A stretch of 32,822 nt of DNA, taken from the IMG/VR virus record IMGVR_UViG_3300036859_001052, positions 1-32,822 of that record. One strand, written 5' to 3'. The first letter of the stretch is position 1. Every line of letters starts with the position of its first letter. Made by a program: the position numbers and the translations under genes. Of the stretch, positions 1 through 8,020 are shown piece by piece. The DNA comes from a virus. The notes under the pieces are model-generated. The model saw nothing but the letters and a program-made list of their open reading frames with translations. It did not search any database and was not told where the DNA came from.

Positions 1-33
1 AGAAGTTGTTTTAGCACATTTGGGAATAAAAAT

Positions 34-588
34 ATGAAATACAAAAAACAAACCAACGGAATAAATACCGGAGTTAAAGAGATTGTTCGTGATGTTGAAG
101 ACGTACTTGATAAGGTAAAATACCGTTCTGAATTTCGGCAATTCAACAGGAAAAATAATGTAAAAGTTGCCCATCTTTACGCATTATATTTATCCGGAAA
201 ATCTTTAAGATATATTGCCGAAGTAATGTATCAGGGACGATTTACGCATCAAGCGCTTGCTGATGTTTTTAGAGTCAGAGGATATAAACTCCGCACCAAG
301 AAACTAAAGCCGGCAAGAATATATAAAGGCGTTGAATACAGACCGGCACATGGAGGTTATCGTTCAAGAGTCGGAGGAAAAACCGTATATCTGCACAAAC
401 TTATATGGGAAGAACATAACGGAAAAATCCCACCGGATCACTACATTATTTTCAAAGACAGTAATCACGAAAACATTGTTATTGAAAATTTGATTTGCAT
501 ATTAAGTATTGATGCGAAAAAACAGTACAACTACAGTAATCAATTCGGTTACAAAAGATTTGAAGGAAGAGGAGCGTTTGGAATATGA
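34..588 (+). CDS. HTH plus HNH-like homing endonuclease-type protein
   Basis: A 184-residue protein. The middle (about residues 45-90) looks like a helix-turn-helix, with SGKSLRYIAEVMY followed by a second helix around THQALADVFRVRGYKL. The C-terminal third resembles the HNH family found in phages: a YLHKLIWEEHNGKIPPDH segment followed by FKDSNHENIVIENL. The usual His-His pair before the Asp is replaced by Ile-Phe, so nuclease activity is uncertain, although phage HNH subfamilies with a similar substitution exist. Such proteins often act as homing endonucleases or packaging-associated nucleases. Its stop overlaps the start of the ATPase gene by ATGA, so the two are probably translated together. 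The window starts 33 bases upstream, so the promoter is not seen. Confidence 0.6.
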   Translation: MKYKKQTNGINTGVKEIVRDVEDVLDKVKYRSEFRQFNRKNNVKVAHLYALYLSGKSLRYIAEVMYQGRFTHQALADVFRVRGYKLRTKKLKPARIYKGVEYRPAHGGYRSRVGGKTVYLHKLIWEEHNGKIPPDHYIIFKDSNHENIVIENLICILSIDAKKQYNYSNQFGYKRFEGRGAFGI

Positions 589-2285
589 AAATAAACATAA
601 ATAAAAACACATCAATAGACCTTTCAACACTCATAGATACTCGCCTACTCGTCCAGGCAAACAGCGGTGGTGGTAAATCGTGGCTCTTGCGCCGGATTCT
701 TGAACAATCTCATGGAAAAACACAGCAGATAATTCTTGATCTTGAAGGAGAATTTTCTACTCTTCGTGAAAAGTATGACTATATCCTTGCCGGTAAAAAT
801 GGGGATATTGCTGTGGATATAAAAACGTCAGGACTTCTTGCAAGAAAACTTCTTGAGTTAAATGTTTCAGCAATTATTGATCTATATGAATTAAATCACT
901 ATGACCGGAAAGAATTTGTAAAACAATTTTTAACTTCAATGGTAAACGCACCAAAAGATTTGTGGCATCCTTGCCTTGTCGTTATTGATGAAGCGCATGT
1001 ATTTTGTCCGGAAAAAGGACAATCTGTAGCAGCAGAAGCAGTCATAGACCTTGCCACAAGAGGAAGAAAAAGAGGATATTGTGCAATTCTAGCTACACAA
1101 AGGCTTTCGAAGCTTCATAAAGACGCAGCTGCAGAGTGTAATAACAAACTAATAGGCAGAACCGGTCTTGATGTTGACATGAAACGCGCCAGTGAAGAAC
1201 TTGGGTTTACAACAAAAGAACAATATCTGTCCCTTAGACAACTTAAATCGGGAGAGTTTTTTGCTTTTGGTGCTGCAATCTCAAGGGAAGTAATAAAACT
1301 AGAAGTAGGAGAAGTTGAAACAACTCATCCTTCAGTTGGATCAAGGGTGCTGGTAAGCAAGCCTATTCCTCCTACTGAGAAAATAAAGTCTGTTCTTGGG
1401 AAACTGACTGATCTTCCACAGGAAGCAAAGGAAGAAGCAAGTACAATTGGAGAACTTACAAATCAAGTAACAACATTAAAAAGAGAACTTTTCCTTGCAA
1501 AAAAACAACAACCTATTCCTTCTCAAGAACAAATACAAAAGTCAGTTGATATTGCTTTAAATAGACAAAAGATTGAATTTCAAAACGAAATTAAAAGATA
1601 TTTAACTTCTCAGCATAAACTTGAGTCTTTTATTAGATCAATTATAGAAAAAGGAGCAAGTGTTCTTGAACTTCCACAAATGGATTTAAGTAAATCAAAT
1701 GGGATGGCGACTGGTAAGCCTACAGAATCCGTTCGTGTTGCCGAGCAACCGATTCAGCGGGATAGAAGATTGCCTCAATTGGGAGAAACTAACCAGATCC
1801 AGCCCGACTTTTCAAACGGAAATAAACCAATTACAGGTGGCGCTTTAAGAATGTTACAAGTGCTTTCTTCTCGCTATCCAATGATATTTACAAAATCACA
1901 ACTTGCAACTCTTTCAAAACTTTCTCCAAGAAGCGGAACTTACGGAACATATCTTTCGCTTCTTAAAACAAATAATTGTATTGAACAAAACGGAGATCAA
2001 ATCTCAATTACTCAGGAAGGATTAGAAATTGCCGGTGAGCAACCAAAAGATCAGCAAGATACTATCGCCATGTGGAGAAACAATCTGACAGGCGGAGCGC
2101 AAAGAATGTTTGATTGTCTGGTTGAAAATCATCCACAAGTACTAACAAAAGAAGAATTAGGAGAACGAACAGGGTTAGTTTCAAATAGTGGAACATTTGG
2201 CACTTATTTATCAATGTTAAGAAGCAACGGTCTTATTGAGGTATCAGGCGGAAAGATTAAAGCGTCTGAGAATTTGTATTTATGA
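585..2285 (+). CDS. HerA/FtsK-like (DUF87) P-loop ATPase with C-terminal winged-helix repeats
   Basis: A 566-residue protein. Walker A is at residues 25-32 (ANSGGGKS) and Walker B at 131-138 (LVVIDEAH). A sensor-like ATQR follows at 170-173 and an Arg in NNKLIGR near 190. This order fits the HerA/DUF87 group of hexameric DNA-pumping ATPases. A Gln/Lys-rich, probably coiled-coil stretch spans roughly 285-360. The C-terminus has two similar ~65-residue modules, each beginning with TGGA.RM and containing SGT(Y/F)GTYLS.L, which look like tandem winged-helix DNA-binding domains. Phages often carry such ATPases in early regions; the substrate here is unknown. The start overlaps the preceding stop (ATGA), and the stop overlaps the next small gene in the same way. 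Confidence 0.8.
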   Translation: MKININKNTSIDLSTLIDTRLLVQANSGGGKSWLLRRILEQSHGKTQQIILDLEGEFSTLREKYDYILAGKNGDIAVDIKTSGLLARKLLELNVSAIIDLYELNHYDRKEFVKQFLTSMVNAPKDLWHPCLVVIDEAHVFCPEKGQSVAAEAVIDLATRGRKRGYCAILATQRLSKLHKDAAAECNNKLIGRTGLDVDMKRASEELGFTTKEQYLSLRQLKSGEFFAFGAAISREVIKLEVGEVETTHPSVGSRVLVSKPIPPTEKIKSVLGKLTDLPQEAKEEASTIGELTNQVTTLKRELFLAKKQQPIPSQEQIQKSVDIALNRQKIEFQNEIKRYLTSQHKLESFIRSIIEKGASVLELPQMDLSKSNGMATGKPTESVRVAEQPIQRDRRLPQLGETNQIQPDFSNGNKPITGGALRMLQVLSSRYPMIFTKSQLATLSKLSPRSGTYGTYLSLLKTNNCIEQNGDQISITQEGLEIAGEQPKDQQDTIAMWRNNLTGGAQRMFDCLVENHPQVLTKEELGERTGLVSNSGTFGTYLSMLRSNGLIEVSGGKIKASENLYL

Positions 2286-2461
2286 AAATACGAAAATTTA
2301 CATTTTATACATTAATTTTTATGGTCTTAAATCTTGGATTTATTATTGGAATTAACTTAGAGAAAGCAAAAGAAATTTATGAATTTAAACATTTGTGTGA
2401 TGATTTTTATCATGGTAAAATTTTTGATTCAAAATTAAGTTTTATTGTTGTTTGTAAATAA
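2282..2461 (+). CDS. Small single-span membrane protein
   Basis: A 59-residue reading frame that starts in an ATGA overlap with the ATPase stop, which supports translational coupling. The N-terminus is basic (MKIRK) and is followed by one hydrophobic segment at about residues 7-25 (TLIFMVLNLGFIIGI). The rest is a short soluble tail with two Cys. I do not recognise the family. A role at the membrane, for example superinfection exclusion, is possible but unsupported. Confidence 0.5.
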   Translation: MKIRKFTFYTLIFMVLNLGFIIGINLEKAKEIYEFKHLCDDFYHGKIFDSKLSFIVVCK

Positions 2462-2530
2462 ATATTAGGTAACTAATCTTTAACGATAGTAGAGTAAGTT
2501 CTTAAAAGCTGCAATTGACGAAGTAAATAT

Positions 2531-3598
2531 ATGATAGATTTTATAAATTTACAAAAAATGATTGATGAGAAATATATCTCAGTGCAAAAACATCCAAGTG
2601 CTGATTTATATATTTACAATTACACCCAAAAAGCTCAGTTTGATCGTGTTTGGAATAACGAAACCTTGCAGTGTCGAGGATTAATTATGGATTCAAGAAA
2701 TAATATTGTTGCACGTCCTTTTCCTAAGTTTTTTAACTTGCAGGAAGCCATAGATCAAGGAGAACAACTGCCAGCAGAAGATTTTGTCGTTACTGAAAAA
2801 ATGGATGGTTCTTTAGGGATCCTTTATTTTATTTCGGGATTTCCTCATCTTGCTACTCGTGGATCTTTTATTTCGGATCAAGCAATTCGCGGAACAAAAA
2901 TATTGCAAAGCAAGTATTTCGAATCCAGATTTAATCCGCATTATACTTACCTCTTTGAAATCATTTACCCAGAAAATAGAATTGTTGTTGACTATAAAGG
3001 ACTTGAAGACCTGGTGCTGCTTGCTGTTAGAGATACGCAAACCGGAAAAGAGCCGCCTTACGATTTTATATGTAAATTTGCAGAAAATCATGGATTAAAA
3101 CATGTTCAAAAATATGATGCCATCAGAGACTTTTCTAAAATTCAGGCAGAAGAAAATAAAGAAGGATATGTTATCAATTTCCCGACATCGGAAAAAAGGT
3201 ACAAAATTAAATTTGATGAGTATGTCAGGCTTCATAGGCTTGTTACAGGAGTTAATGCGCGAACGATTTGGGATTTGCTTCGCAGTAATCAAGCATTTGA
3301 TGAGCTTATGGATCGAGTGCCGGACGAATTTTACTCGTGGGTCAAGAAAACGAAAAAGAATCTTGAAGAAGAATTTAACCTGGTTGAAGCTTTGGCCTTG
3401 AAGCAATGGGAAATTATCAAAACACTTCCTGACAGAAAAACTCAAGCGCTTACATTGCTAAACAATACAAAAGAAGAGCAGAAAAAGATTATTCCTATTG
3501 TTTTCGCATTATTAGACAAAAAACCGTATGCAGATATTATTTGGAAAATGTTAAAACCAAGCGCAGAAAAACCATTTAAGGAGGATGTTGATGCCTAA
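2531..3598 (+). CDS. T4 Rnl1-type RNA ligase
   Basis: A 355-residue nucleotidyltransferase that seals 5'-phosphate and 3'-OH RNA ends via a lysyl-AMP intermediate. Motif I is KMDGSLG at residues 90-96, with K90 the predicted adenylated lysine. An upstream CRGLIMD (48-54) is typical of the Rnl1 group. YLFEIIYPENRIVVDY (140-155) matches motif III, LVLLAVRD (161-168) IIIa, EGYVINF (211-217) IV and KIKFDEY (225-231) V. The size fits Rnl1 proteins (about 370 residues). It overlaps the kinase-phosphatase gene by 8 bases, as expected for a repair pair that fixes cleaved tRNA or other RNA. Confidence 0.9.
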   Translation: MIDFINLQKMIDEKYISVQKHPSADLYIYNYTQKAQFDRVWNNETLQCRGLIMDSRNNIVARPFPKFFNLQEAIDQGEQLPAEDFVVTEKMDGSLGILYFISGFPHLATRGSFISDQAIRGTKILQSKYFESRFNPHYTYLFEIIYPENRIVVDYKGLEDLVLLAVRDTQTGKEPPYDFICKFAENHGLKHVQKYDAIRDFSKIQAEENKEGYVINFPTSEKRYKIKFDEYVRLHRLVTGVNARTIWDLLRSNQAFDELMDRVPDEFYSWVKKTKKNLEEEFNLVEALALKQWEIIKTLPDRKTQALTLLNNTKEEQKKIIPIVFALLDKKPYADIIWKMLKPSAEKPFKEDVDA

Positions 3599-4436
3599 AA
3601 TAATTTTAACCAAGGGATTGCCAGGAAGCGGAAAAACTACTTGGGCAAAAGAATATCAACGCGAGAATCCAAATACAGTTTTGGTAAATAAAGATGACCT
3701 TCGTGGTATGTTGCATCAAAATGTATTTTCCAAAGGGCGTGAGAGTTTTGTACTGGAAATCAGAAATGCAATTATTATCCGGACACTGGAGGAAGTACAC
3801 GATATCATCGTGCATGATACAAATTTAGCTCCAAAACATCAAGCGCAAATGGAGGAAATCGCAAAGCTGCCTCAATTCAAAGGAAAAGTTGAGATTGAAA
3901 TAAAAGATTTTACAGATGTACCACTTGAGGTGTGTATTAAACAAGATCTTAAAAGATATTCCTCTGTGGGATCAAAAGTAATAAAGGATATGTATAAGCA
4001 ATTTCTTGCCCCAAAACCTCCTGTTATAGAGTACGATTCCAAACTGCCTGATGCAATTATTTGTGATCTTGATGGAACCCTTGCTTTATTTGGAAACAAA
4101 AATCCCTATGAAAGAGATTTTGAGAACGATACGCTGAATGATGCTGTTGCTGATCTTTTATATCGCATAGATCGTTGTAATTTTGATGGCATAGGTAATT
4201 TTACAAGAATAATATTTGTATCGGGAAGAAAAGAAGATTTTAGAGGAGTTACAAGAAAGTGGTTAGACGATAAGGGGTTTAATATTTATCCATTATTTAT
4301 GCGAGGCTTCAATGATTCTAGGAAAGATTTTATTGTTAAACAAGAAATTTACGAAACGGAAATAAAAGATAAATACAATGTCAAGTTTGTTCTCGATGAT
4401 CGTAACCAAGTTGTTGAATTATGGCGTAGTCTTTGA
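3591..4436 (+). CDS. Polynucleotide 5'-kinase / 3'-phosphatase (T4 Pnkp-like)
   Basis: A 281-residue two-domain enzyme. The N-terminal kinase has P-loop GLPGSGKTT at residues 9-17. The C-terminal HAD phosphatase has DLDGT at 159-163 (nucleophile D159, acid D161), SGRKEDF at 211-217 and DD at 269-270. Domain order and size match T4 Pnkp (301 residues), which turns 2',3'-cyclic-P/5'-OH ends into 3'-OH/5'-P ends for Rnl1. I use ATG 3591 because the AAGGAGG at 3578-3584 lies 6 bases before it; the ATG at 3585 touches the Shine-Dalgarno. Partner of the overlapping RNA ligase gene. Confidence 0.9.
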   Translation: MPKIILTKGLPGSGKTTWAKEYQRENPNTVLVNKDDLRGMLHQNVFSKGRESFVLEIRNAIIIRTLEEVHDIIVHDTNLAPKHQAQMEEIAKLPQFKGKVEIEIKDFTDVPLEVCIKQDLKRYSSVGSKVIKDMYKQFLAPKPPVIEYDSKLPDAIICDLDGTLALFGNKNPYERDFENDTLNDAVADLLYRIDRCNFDGIGNFTRIIFVSGRKEDFRGVTRKWLDDKGFNIYPLFMRGFNDSRKDFIVKQEIYETEIKDKYNVKFVLDDRNQVVELWRSL

Positions 4437-4439
4437 CTC

Positions 4440-4453
4440 ACCTGTTTACAGGT
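4440..4453 (+). other. Short intergenic hairpin
   Basis: ACCTG-TTTA-CAGGT forms a 5-bp stem with a 4-base loop between the kinase stop and the methyltransferase start. No U-run follows, so it is not an intrinsic terminator. It could be an RNA processing or mRNA-stability element. A good Shine-Dalgarno (GGAAGGAG) follows at about 4457-4464. Confidence 0.35.
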
Positions 4454-4475
4454 AGCGGAAGGAGATTTTTAATTT

Positions 4476-5285
4476 ATGAAAAAAATAAAAAGACCGATTA
4501 TGAGATATTTTGGAGGTAAGTATAAATTAGCTGACTGGATCGTGTCGCATTTTCCGCCCCATAAAGTTTATACAGAAGTCTTTGGGGGATCAGCAAGCGT
4601 TTTAATGCGAAAAGATCGGAGCTACGCAGAGATTTATAATGATTTAGATAGCGAAGTAGTTAATGTTTTTCACGTCCTGCAGGATCCCAAGAAAGCAAAG
4701 GAGCTTGCAAGACTTATCTATCTTACTCCATTCTCACGTGAGGAATACGACTTGGCGTTTGAAAGAGCAAACAATGATATTGAGCAAGCACGCCGGTCTA
4801 TAATTAAAACATTTTTATGTCATGGTAGTGATTCTTTAAATAGAAAATCTGGTTTTAGAGTAAATTCAAATCGATCAGGAGCGCACCCAGCTAAGGATTG
4901 GCAGAATTATCCTCAATACATTATTGAATTTACTGAGAGACTTCGAGGAGTGGCCATAGAAAACCGAGATGCTATTGAAGTAATCCTGCAGCATGATTCA
5001 CCAGACACGCTTCACTATGTCGATCCTCCTTATGTATCTTCAACCAGATCAATGGGTAAGTATAACTTTGAAATGACAGATAAGGATCATGTCAAACTTG
5101 CTGAGATATTAAGATCCTGTCGAGGAAAAGTAATTATTAGTGGTTATCCAAGCAATCTTTATTCAAATCTTTATGGCGATTGGTTCAAAGAAGAAAAGCA
5201 AACCTATGTCAATATGAATAAATCAAGAACTGAAGTAATTTATGCAAATTTTCCTTTTCAAGAACAAAATTATTTATTTAACTAA
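4476..5285 (+). CDS. Dam-type (D12 class) DNA adenine-N6 methyltransferase
   Basis: A 269-residue protein of the D12 class of N6-adenine methyltransferases, which usually modify GATC or similar sites. RYFGGKYKLA at residues 10-19 and FGGSAS at 36-41 form the S-adenosylmethionine site. DPPY at 183-186 is the catalytic motif, preceded by a target-recognition region rich in Ser, Asn and Arg (about 115-140). In phages such enzymes protect DNA from host restriction or mark it for packaging. No partner endonuclease is seen, so this is an orphan enzyme. Start ATG 4476 follows a strong purine-rich ribosome-binding site. Confidence 0.9.
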   Translation: MKKIKRPIMRYFGGKYKLADWIVSHFPPHKVYTEVFGGSASVLMRKDRSYAEIYNDLDSEVVNVFHVLQDPKKAKELARLIYLTPFSREEYDLAFERANNDIEQARRSIIKTFLCHGSDSLNRKSGFRVNSNRSGAHPAKDWQNYPQYIIEFTERLRGVAIENRDAIEVILQHDSPDTLHYVDPPYVSSTRSMGKYNFEMTDKDHVKLAEILRSCRGKVIISGYPSNLYSNLYGDWFKEEKQTYVNMNKSRTEVIYANFPFQEQNYLFN

Positions 5286-5331
5286 ATCTTAACAGGTATG
5301 TAGGCTTATTCAAGAAAAATATAATTAAAGT

Positions 5332-5541
5332 ATGTCAAAGATTAAGAAAAAAATAGCAAAAACAATTTTAGGAAAGACTGTTTATGAATTACCAAAGGAT
5401 TTTCACAAACTTAGAGAAATAAAAGTGAATGGTAAGAAACTAATAAGCAATTTATATAAATTAAAACCTATTGCTATTAAATACGAATTGCATTTAAAAG
5501 TAGACACTCAAGACAAGGAATTGTTTATTGAATATATTTAA
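5332..5541 (+). CDS. Small basic hypothetical protein
   Basis: A 69-residue Lys-rich protein, largely alpha/beta by appearance, ending in a charged ELFIEYI. No family recognised. A -10-like TATAAT lies at 5320-5325, only 6 bases before ATG. No Shine-Dalgarno is visible, so this gene may be expressed from a leaderless transcript, although no good -35 box is found. Confidence 0.45.
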   Translation: MSKIKKKIAKTILGKTVYELPKDFHKLREIKVNGKKLISNLYKLKPIAIKYELHLKVDTQDKELFIEYI

Positions 5542-5543
5542 TT

Positions 5544-5687
5544 ATGACGAAGATAGTTGTTTGTTCAGATTGCAGCGGAACAGGGATTATAGATGATGAA
5601 ATCTGCGAAGAGTGTGGTGGCGCTGGTGATTTTTCAGTCACAGAAAGAAAAGATTATGGCAAAAGAGAAGTTAAAAAAAGTAGTTAA
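5544..5687 (+). CDS. DnaJ-type zinc-finger mini-protein
   Basis: A 47-residue frame beginning 2 bases after the preceding stop. It contains two CxxCxGxG knuckles, CSDCSGTG and CEECGGAG, spaced as in the zinc-finger region of DnaJ, then a basic tail. The paired Cys motifs make it a convincing gene despite its size. Its 3' end overlaps the start of the small terminase gene by 32 bases in another frame. Function unknown; similar stand-alone knuckles are common in phages and are presumed to bind partner proteins or nucleic acid. Confidence 0.7.
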   Translation: MTKIVVCSDCSGTGIIDDEICEECGGAGDFSVTERKDYGKREVKKSS

Positions 5688-6108
5688 AAATTTGGTGGCA
5701 CAGAAAATGCAAAATGGTGGCAAGAAGAAGCCGAGTGTTGCAAAAGCCATGAGAGTCGCAGGGTACTCTAAAGCTTATTCTCGAAACCCACAAAAGCTAA
5801 AAAAGAATAAAACATGGAATGAATTAATGGAGGAGCATTTGCCAGACGATTTTCTCGCTGAAAAGCATAAGTCACTATTAAATGCAAAAACAATTGTAAA
5901 AGTAACAATTAAAGGAAAAAGAACAGTAATAACAGAGCATGAAGATACAGACGCATTAGGAAGAGGACTAGATTTGGCTTATAAGATTAAAGGGAAGTTT
6001 AAGCCTATTCAGGTAGATATTCGATCATTTGTCGGTTGGACACCGGCAGAATTGGAGGCGTATGCAGCAAATGGCAGTGTCCCCGAACGATTTAGAGCTA
6101 AGAGCTAA
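5656..6108 (+). CDS. Small terminase subunit-like protein
   Basis: A 150-residue basic protein immediately upstream of the large terminase, which is the standard position for the DNA-recognising small subunit. The segment KPSVAKAMRVAGYSKAYSRN (about residues 27-46) looks like the helix-turn-helix of small terminases (AA.AGYS..YA). A conserved-looking C-terminal tail, SFVGWTPAELEAYA, follows. I choose ATG 5656 (MAKEKLKK). The frame is open further upstream, but that stretch codes for the zinc-knuckle protein in another frame. It overlaps the large-subunit gene by about 47 bases. Confidence 0.7.
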   Translation: MAKEKLKKVVKNLVAQKMQNGGKKKPSVAKAMRVAGYSKAYSRNPQKLKKNKTWNELMEEHLPDDFLAEKHKSLLNAKTIVKVTIKGKRTVITEHEDTDALGRGLDLAYKIKGKFKPIQVDIRSFVGWTPAELEAYAANGSVPERFRAKS

Positions 6109-6706
6109 AGCGAGGGCAGAACTTGAAAGACAACAAAAAGAGGAAAGATATAAGTTTTATATACCAAATGGGAAAGTGGAGCGTTTTATCGATCTTATTG
6201 GCTCCGGTGAAGTATTTGTCGGTCTATTTTCCGCTGCAAATGGTGTCGGTAAAACAGCATGTGGTGTAAATATTGTCGCACACATTCTTTTTGATTGTAG
6301 CTGTAGTTGGTTTGATAAGGCTTTATTTAAAAATTTTCCATATTTGAAGCGCGGGCGTATTGTCTCTGATCCAACAACTATTTCACAAAAGATAGTGCCG
6401 GAACTGCACATGTGGCTTCCGCAAGGAAGATATACAGCAGCAAGAGGAGACAAACATTTTGATAGTAAATGGTCAACTGATACTGGTTTTAAAATTGATT
6501 TGATGACTTATGAGCAAGATACAAAAGAATTTGAGTCAGTAGATCTTGGCTGGGCGTGGTTTGATGAGCCGCCGCCTGAACATATTTATAAGGCGACAGT
6601 TTCACGTATGCGAAGAGGGGGGATCATTTTTATTACCGAGACACCTTTGACAGGCAGTGCTTGGCTTTATGACCGATTTATAACGAGTCCAGATAGAATA
6701 ATATGA
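6062..6706 (+). CDS. Large terminase, ATPase half (split gene)
   Basis: A 214-residue protein carrying only the packaging ATPase domain. Walker A is SAANGVGKT at residues 57-65, Walker B WAWFDE at 164-169, and the coupling motif ITETPLTGS is at 191-199. The frame then ends with DRFITSPDRII and a true stop. Full-length large terminases continue into an RNase H-fold nuclease; here that half is a separate gene beginning at 7025. ATG 6062 or 6071 could be the start: GGAGG at 6054-6058 is close to the first and 12 bases from the second. The stop overlaps the next small gene (ATGA). Confidence 0.85.
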   Translation: MQQMAVSPNDLELRAKARAELERQQKEERYKFYIPNGKVERFIDLIGSGEVFVGLFSAANGVGKTACGVNIVAHILFDCSCSWFDKALFKNFPYLKRGRIVSDPTTISQKIVPELHMWLPQGRYTAARGDKHFDSKWSTDTGFKIDLMTYEQDTKEFESVDLGWAWFDEPPPEHIYKATVSRMRRGGIIFITETPLTGSAWLYDRFITSPDRII

Positions 6707-6864
6707 GTGAAAAAGATTTACTTAAAGAACAAAATAAACTCTTGAGGAGAGAGATCGCATTACTAAAACTAGCTTTATGCAGATGTCCTAGGAATGGTGA
6801 TTGGGTAATTGTAGGTATATCAATACTTTGTCCGGTTCATAATAAAAATCATAAAATCATTTGA
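6703..6864 (+). CDS. Tiny coiled-coil / Cys-rich protein inserted between terminase halves
   Basis: A 53-residue frame starting in an ATGA overlap with the ATPase-half stop. Residues 4-24 are a probable helix (LLKEQNKLLRREIALLKLAL). Next come CRCPRNGDW and a later LCPVHN, so three Cys and a His could hold a metal. No family recognised. The tight overlap argues that it is a real gene in the packaging operon, not an intron remnant. Confidence 0.55.
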   Translation: MSEKDLLKEQNKLLRREIALLKLALCRCPRNGDWVIVGISILCPVHNKNHKII

Positions 6865-6865
6865 T

Positions 6866-7024
6866 ATGGAAAAACTTAATTCTTATTGTTGCAATGCTCC
6901 TATTCAGAGAATGAGCAATGGGGATTATCTATGTACTGTATGCGGAGCAAATGTTAGTCCTTATGTTTATTCTCAATATAAATTTTCGGAGACAAAAAAT
7001 AATAATGAAAGGTTGGTTAATTAA
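6866..7024 (+). CDS. Tiny zinc-ribbon protein inserted between terminase halves
   Basis: A 52-residue frame beginning 1 base after the previous stop and ending directly before the nuclease-half ATG. It has YCCNAPIQR and later YLCTVCGANV, a minimal zinc-ribbon arrangement (two Cys, then CxxC). The rest is polar and Asn-rich. Very small zinc-ribbon proteins of this type are frequent in phage genomes. A role as a bridge between the two terminase proteins is only a guess from position. Confidence 0.6.
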   Translation: MEKLNSYCCNAPIQRMSNGDYLCTVCGANVSPYVYSQYKFSETKNNNERLVN

Positions 7025-7978
7025 ATGTTGCAAGATAATGATCTCATCAAGGTTTTGGATAATCCGCTTCAACCAGCGGCAGTAGCTCCTATTTCTTTTG
7101 CTCCTTCTATTCCTGAAATGTCAGACGAAGAGATATACAAGCGCAAGATCGGTGTTGTTGAAGCCGAGATCGAAGACAACTGTATAGAGCATGGTATCAG
7201 AGGAATACTCAAACACGGAGACATTATGAATATGATCTCTGAATATAGCGAAGAAGACAAACAAGCTCGTGTGCATGGTAGATTTCAGCATTTGACTGGT
7301 CTTGTACTTAAAAAGATGTCGCGACAAATTCATGTCATCAGACCATTTCAAATCAGACCCCAGGACTTTTGTGTGATTGAACTTCTTGACTGTCATCCAA
7401 GAAATCCTGATGCTGTGATGTGGGTTGCTTTTAACGAAAAAGGAGAAAAGTATGTCGTTGATGAGCTGTATGAAAACTTTGCAAATGTTGACGATATGGA
7501 GTATAAAATCAAACGAAAAGCCGATCAATACAGAGTCCTTCAGCGTAGGGCTGATCCGTCAGCATGGATTGAAGATCAACACACACGAGTAAGCCTTGCA
7601 AAGATGCTTGCAGAGCGGGGACTCCATTACATTCCAGCTTCAAAAGAAAGAACACAGGGCATCACTCTTATTAATTACGCTCTTGATTACGAAATCAAAA
7701 ATATTGAAGGACAAGAATTGTTGGTGAAGAAACCAATGCTTTATTTCTTTGAGTCAGCAGTGCGTACTATCTGGGAAGCTGAGCATTGGCAATATAATGA
7801 GTGGACTGGTAAAGCTGCTGAGAAACGCAATCAAAGCGAAAAGCCAATGGACAAAGATGATCATCAGATGGAAAATCTTGGACGTGCGCTTCTTGATGAG
7901 GTTCCTTTTGTGCAGATGCCAACCAAACAAAACAATCAGGTACTAGGAACAATGCCTACAATAGATCCATTTGATTAA
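7025..7978 (+). CDS. Large terminase, nuclease half (split gene)
   Basis: A 317-residue protein corresponding to the C-terminal part of large terminases. After a ~45-residue N-terminal extension comes EDNCIEHGIRGIL.HGDI and EYSEEDKQARVHGRFQHL, typical of the region just after the ATPase domain. The RNase H-fold nuclease follows, with LLDCHPRNPDAVMWVAF carrying a metal-binding Asp. RRADPSAW and DKDDHQMENLGRALL near the end supply further acidic residues. The gene starts immediately after the stop of the zinc-ribbon gene. Both halves keep their motifs, so they probably work together in trans to cut and pump concatemeric DNA. Confidence 0.8.
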   Translation: MLQDNDLIKVLDNPLQPAAVAPISFAPSIPEMSDEEIYKRKIGVVEAEIEDNCIEHGIRGILKHGDIMNMISEYSEEDKQARVHGRFQHLTGLVLKKMSRQIHVIRPFQIRPQDFCVIELLDCHPRNPDAVMWVAFNEKGEKYVVDELYENFANVDDMEYKIKRKADQYRVLQRRADPSAWIEDQHTRVSLAKMLAERGLHYIPASKERTQGITLINYALDYEIKNIEGQELLVKKPMLYFFESAVRTIWEAEHWQYNEWTGKAAEKRNQSEKPMDKDDHQMENLGRALLDEVPFVQMPTKQNNQVLGTMPTIDPFD

Positions 7979-8020
7979 CAACGGGTATAGTGACTTTTCA
8001 CAGAATTTTATAATTTATAT
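7975..8020 (+). promoter_or_regulatory. Possible promoter region sharing a 15-base repeat with 14528-14542
   Basis: TTAACAACGGGTATA at 7975-7989 spans the nuclease-half stop and recurs exactly at 14528-14542, again across a stop codon. Here it is followed by a small hairpin (GTGA-CTTT-TCAC, 7990-8001) and TATAAT at 8009-8014, 6 bases before the next ATG. It could be a shared promoter or operator element; no clear -35 hexamer is present. Confidence 0.3.

Noticed and set aside
5593-5655. N-terminal extension of the small terminase frame
   Set aside because: This stretch encodes the Cys-knuckle protein in another frame, and the extension has no family-like features; ATG 5656 is a better start.
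6707-7024. Group I or II intron inside the terminase gene
   Set aside because: The interval is fully used by two coupled small genes and the nuclease half has its own ATG; no intron core elements noticed.
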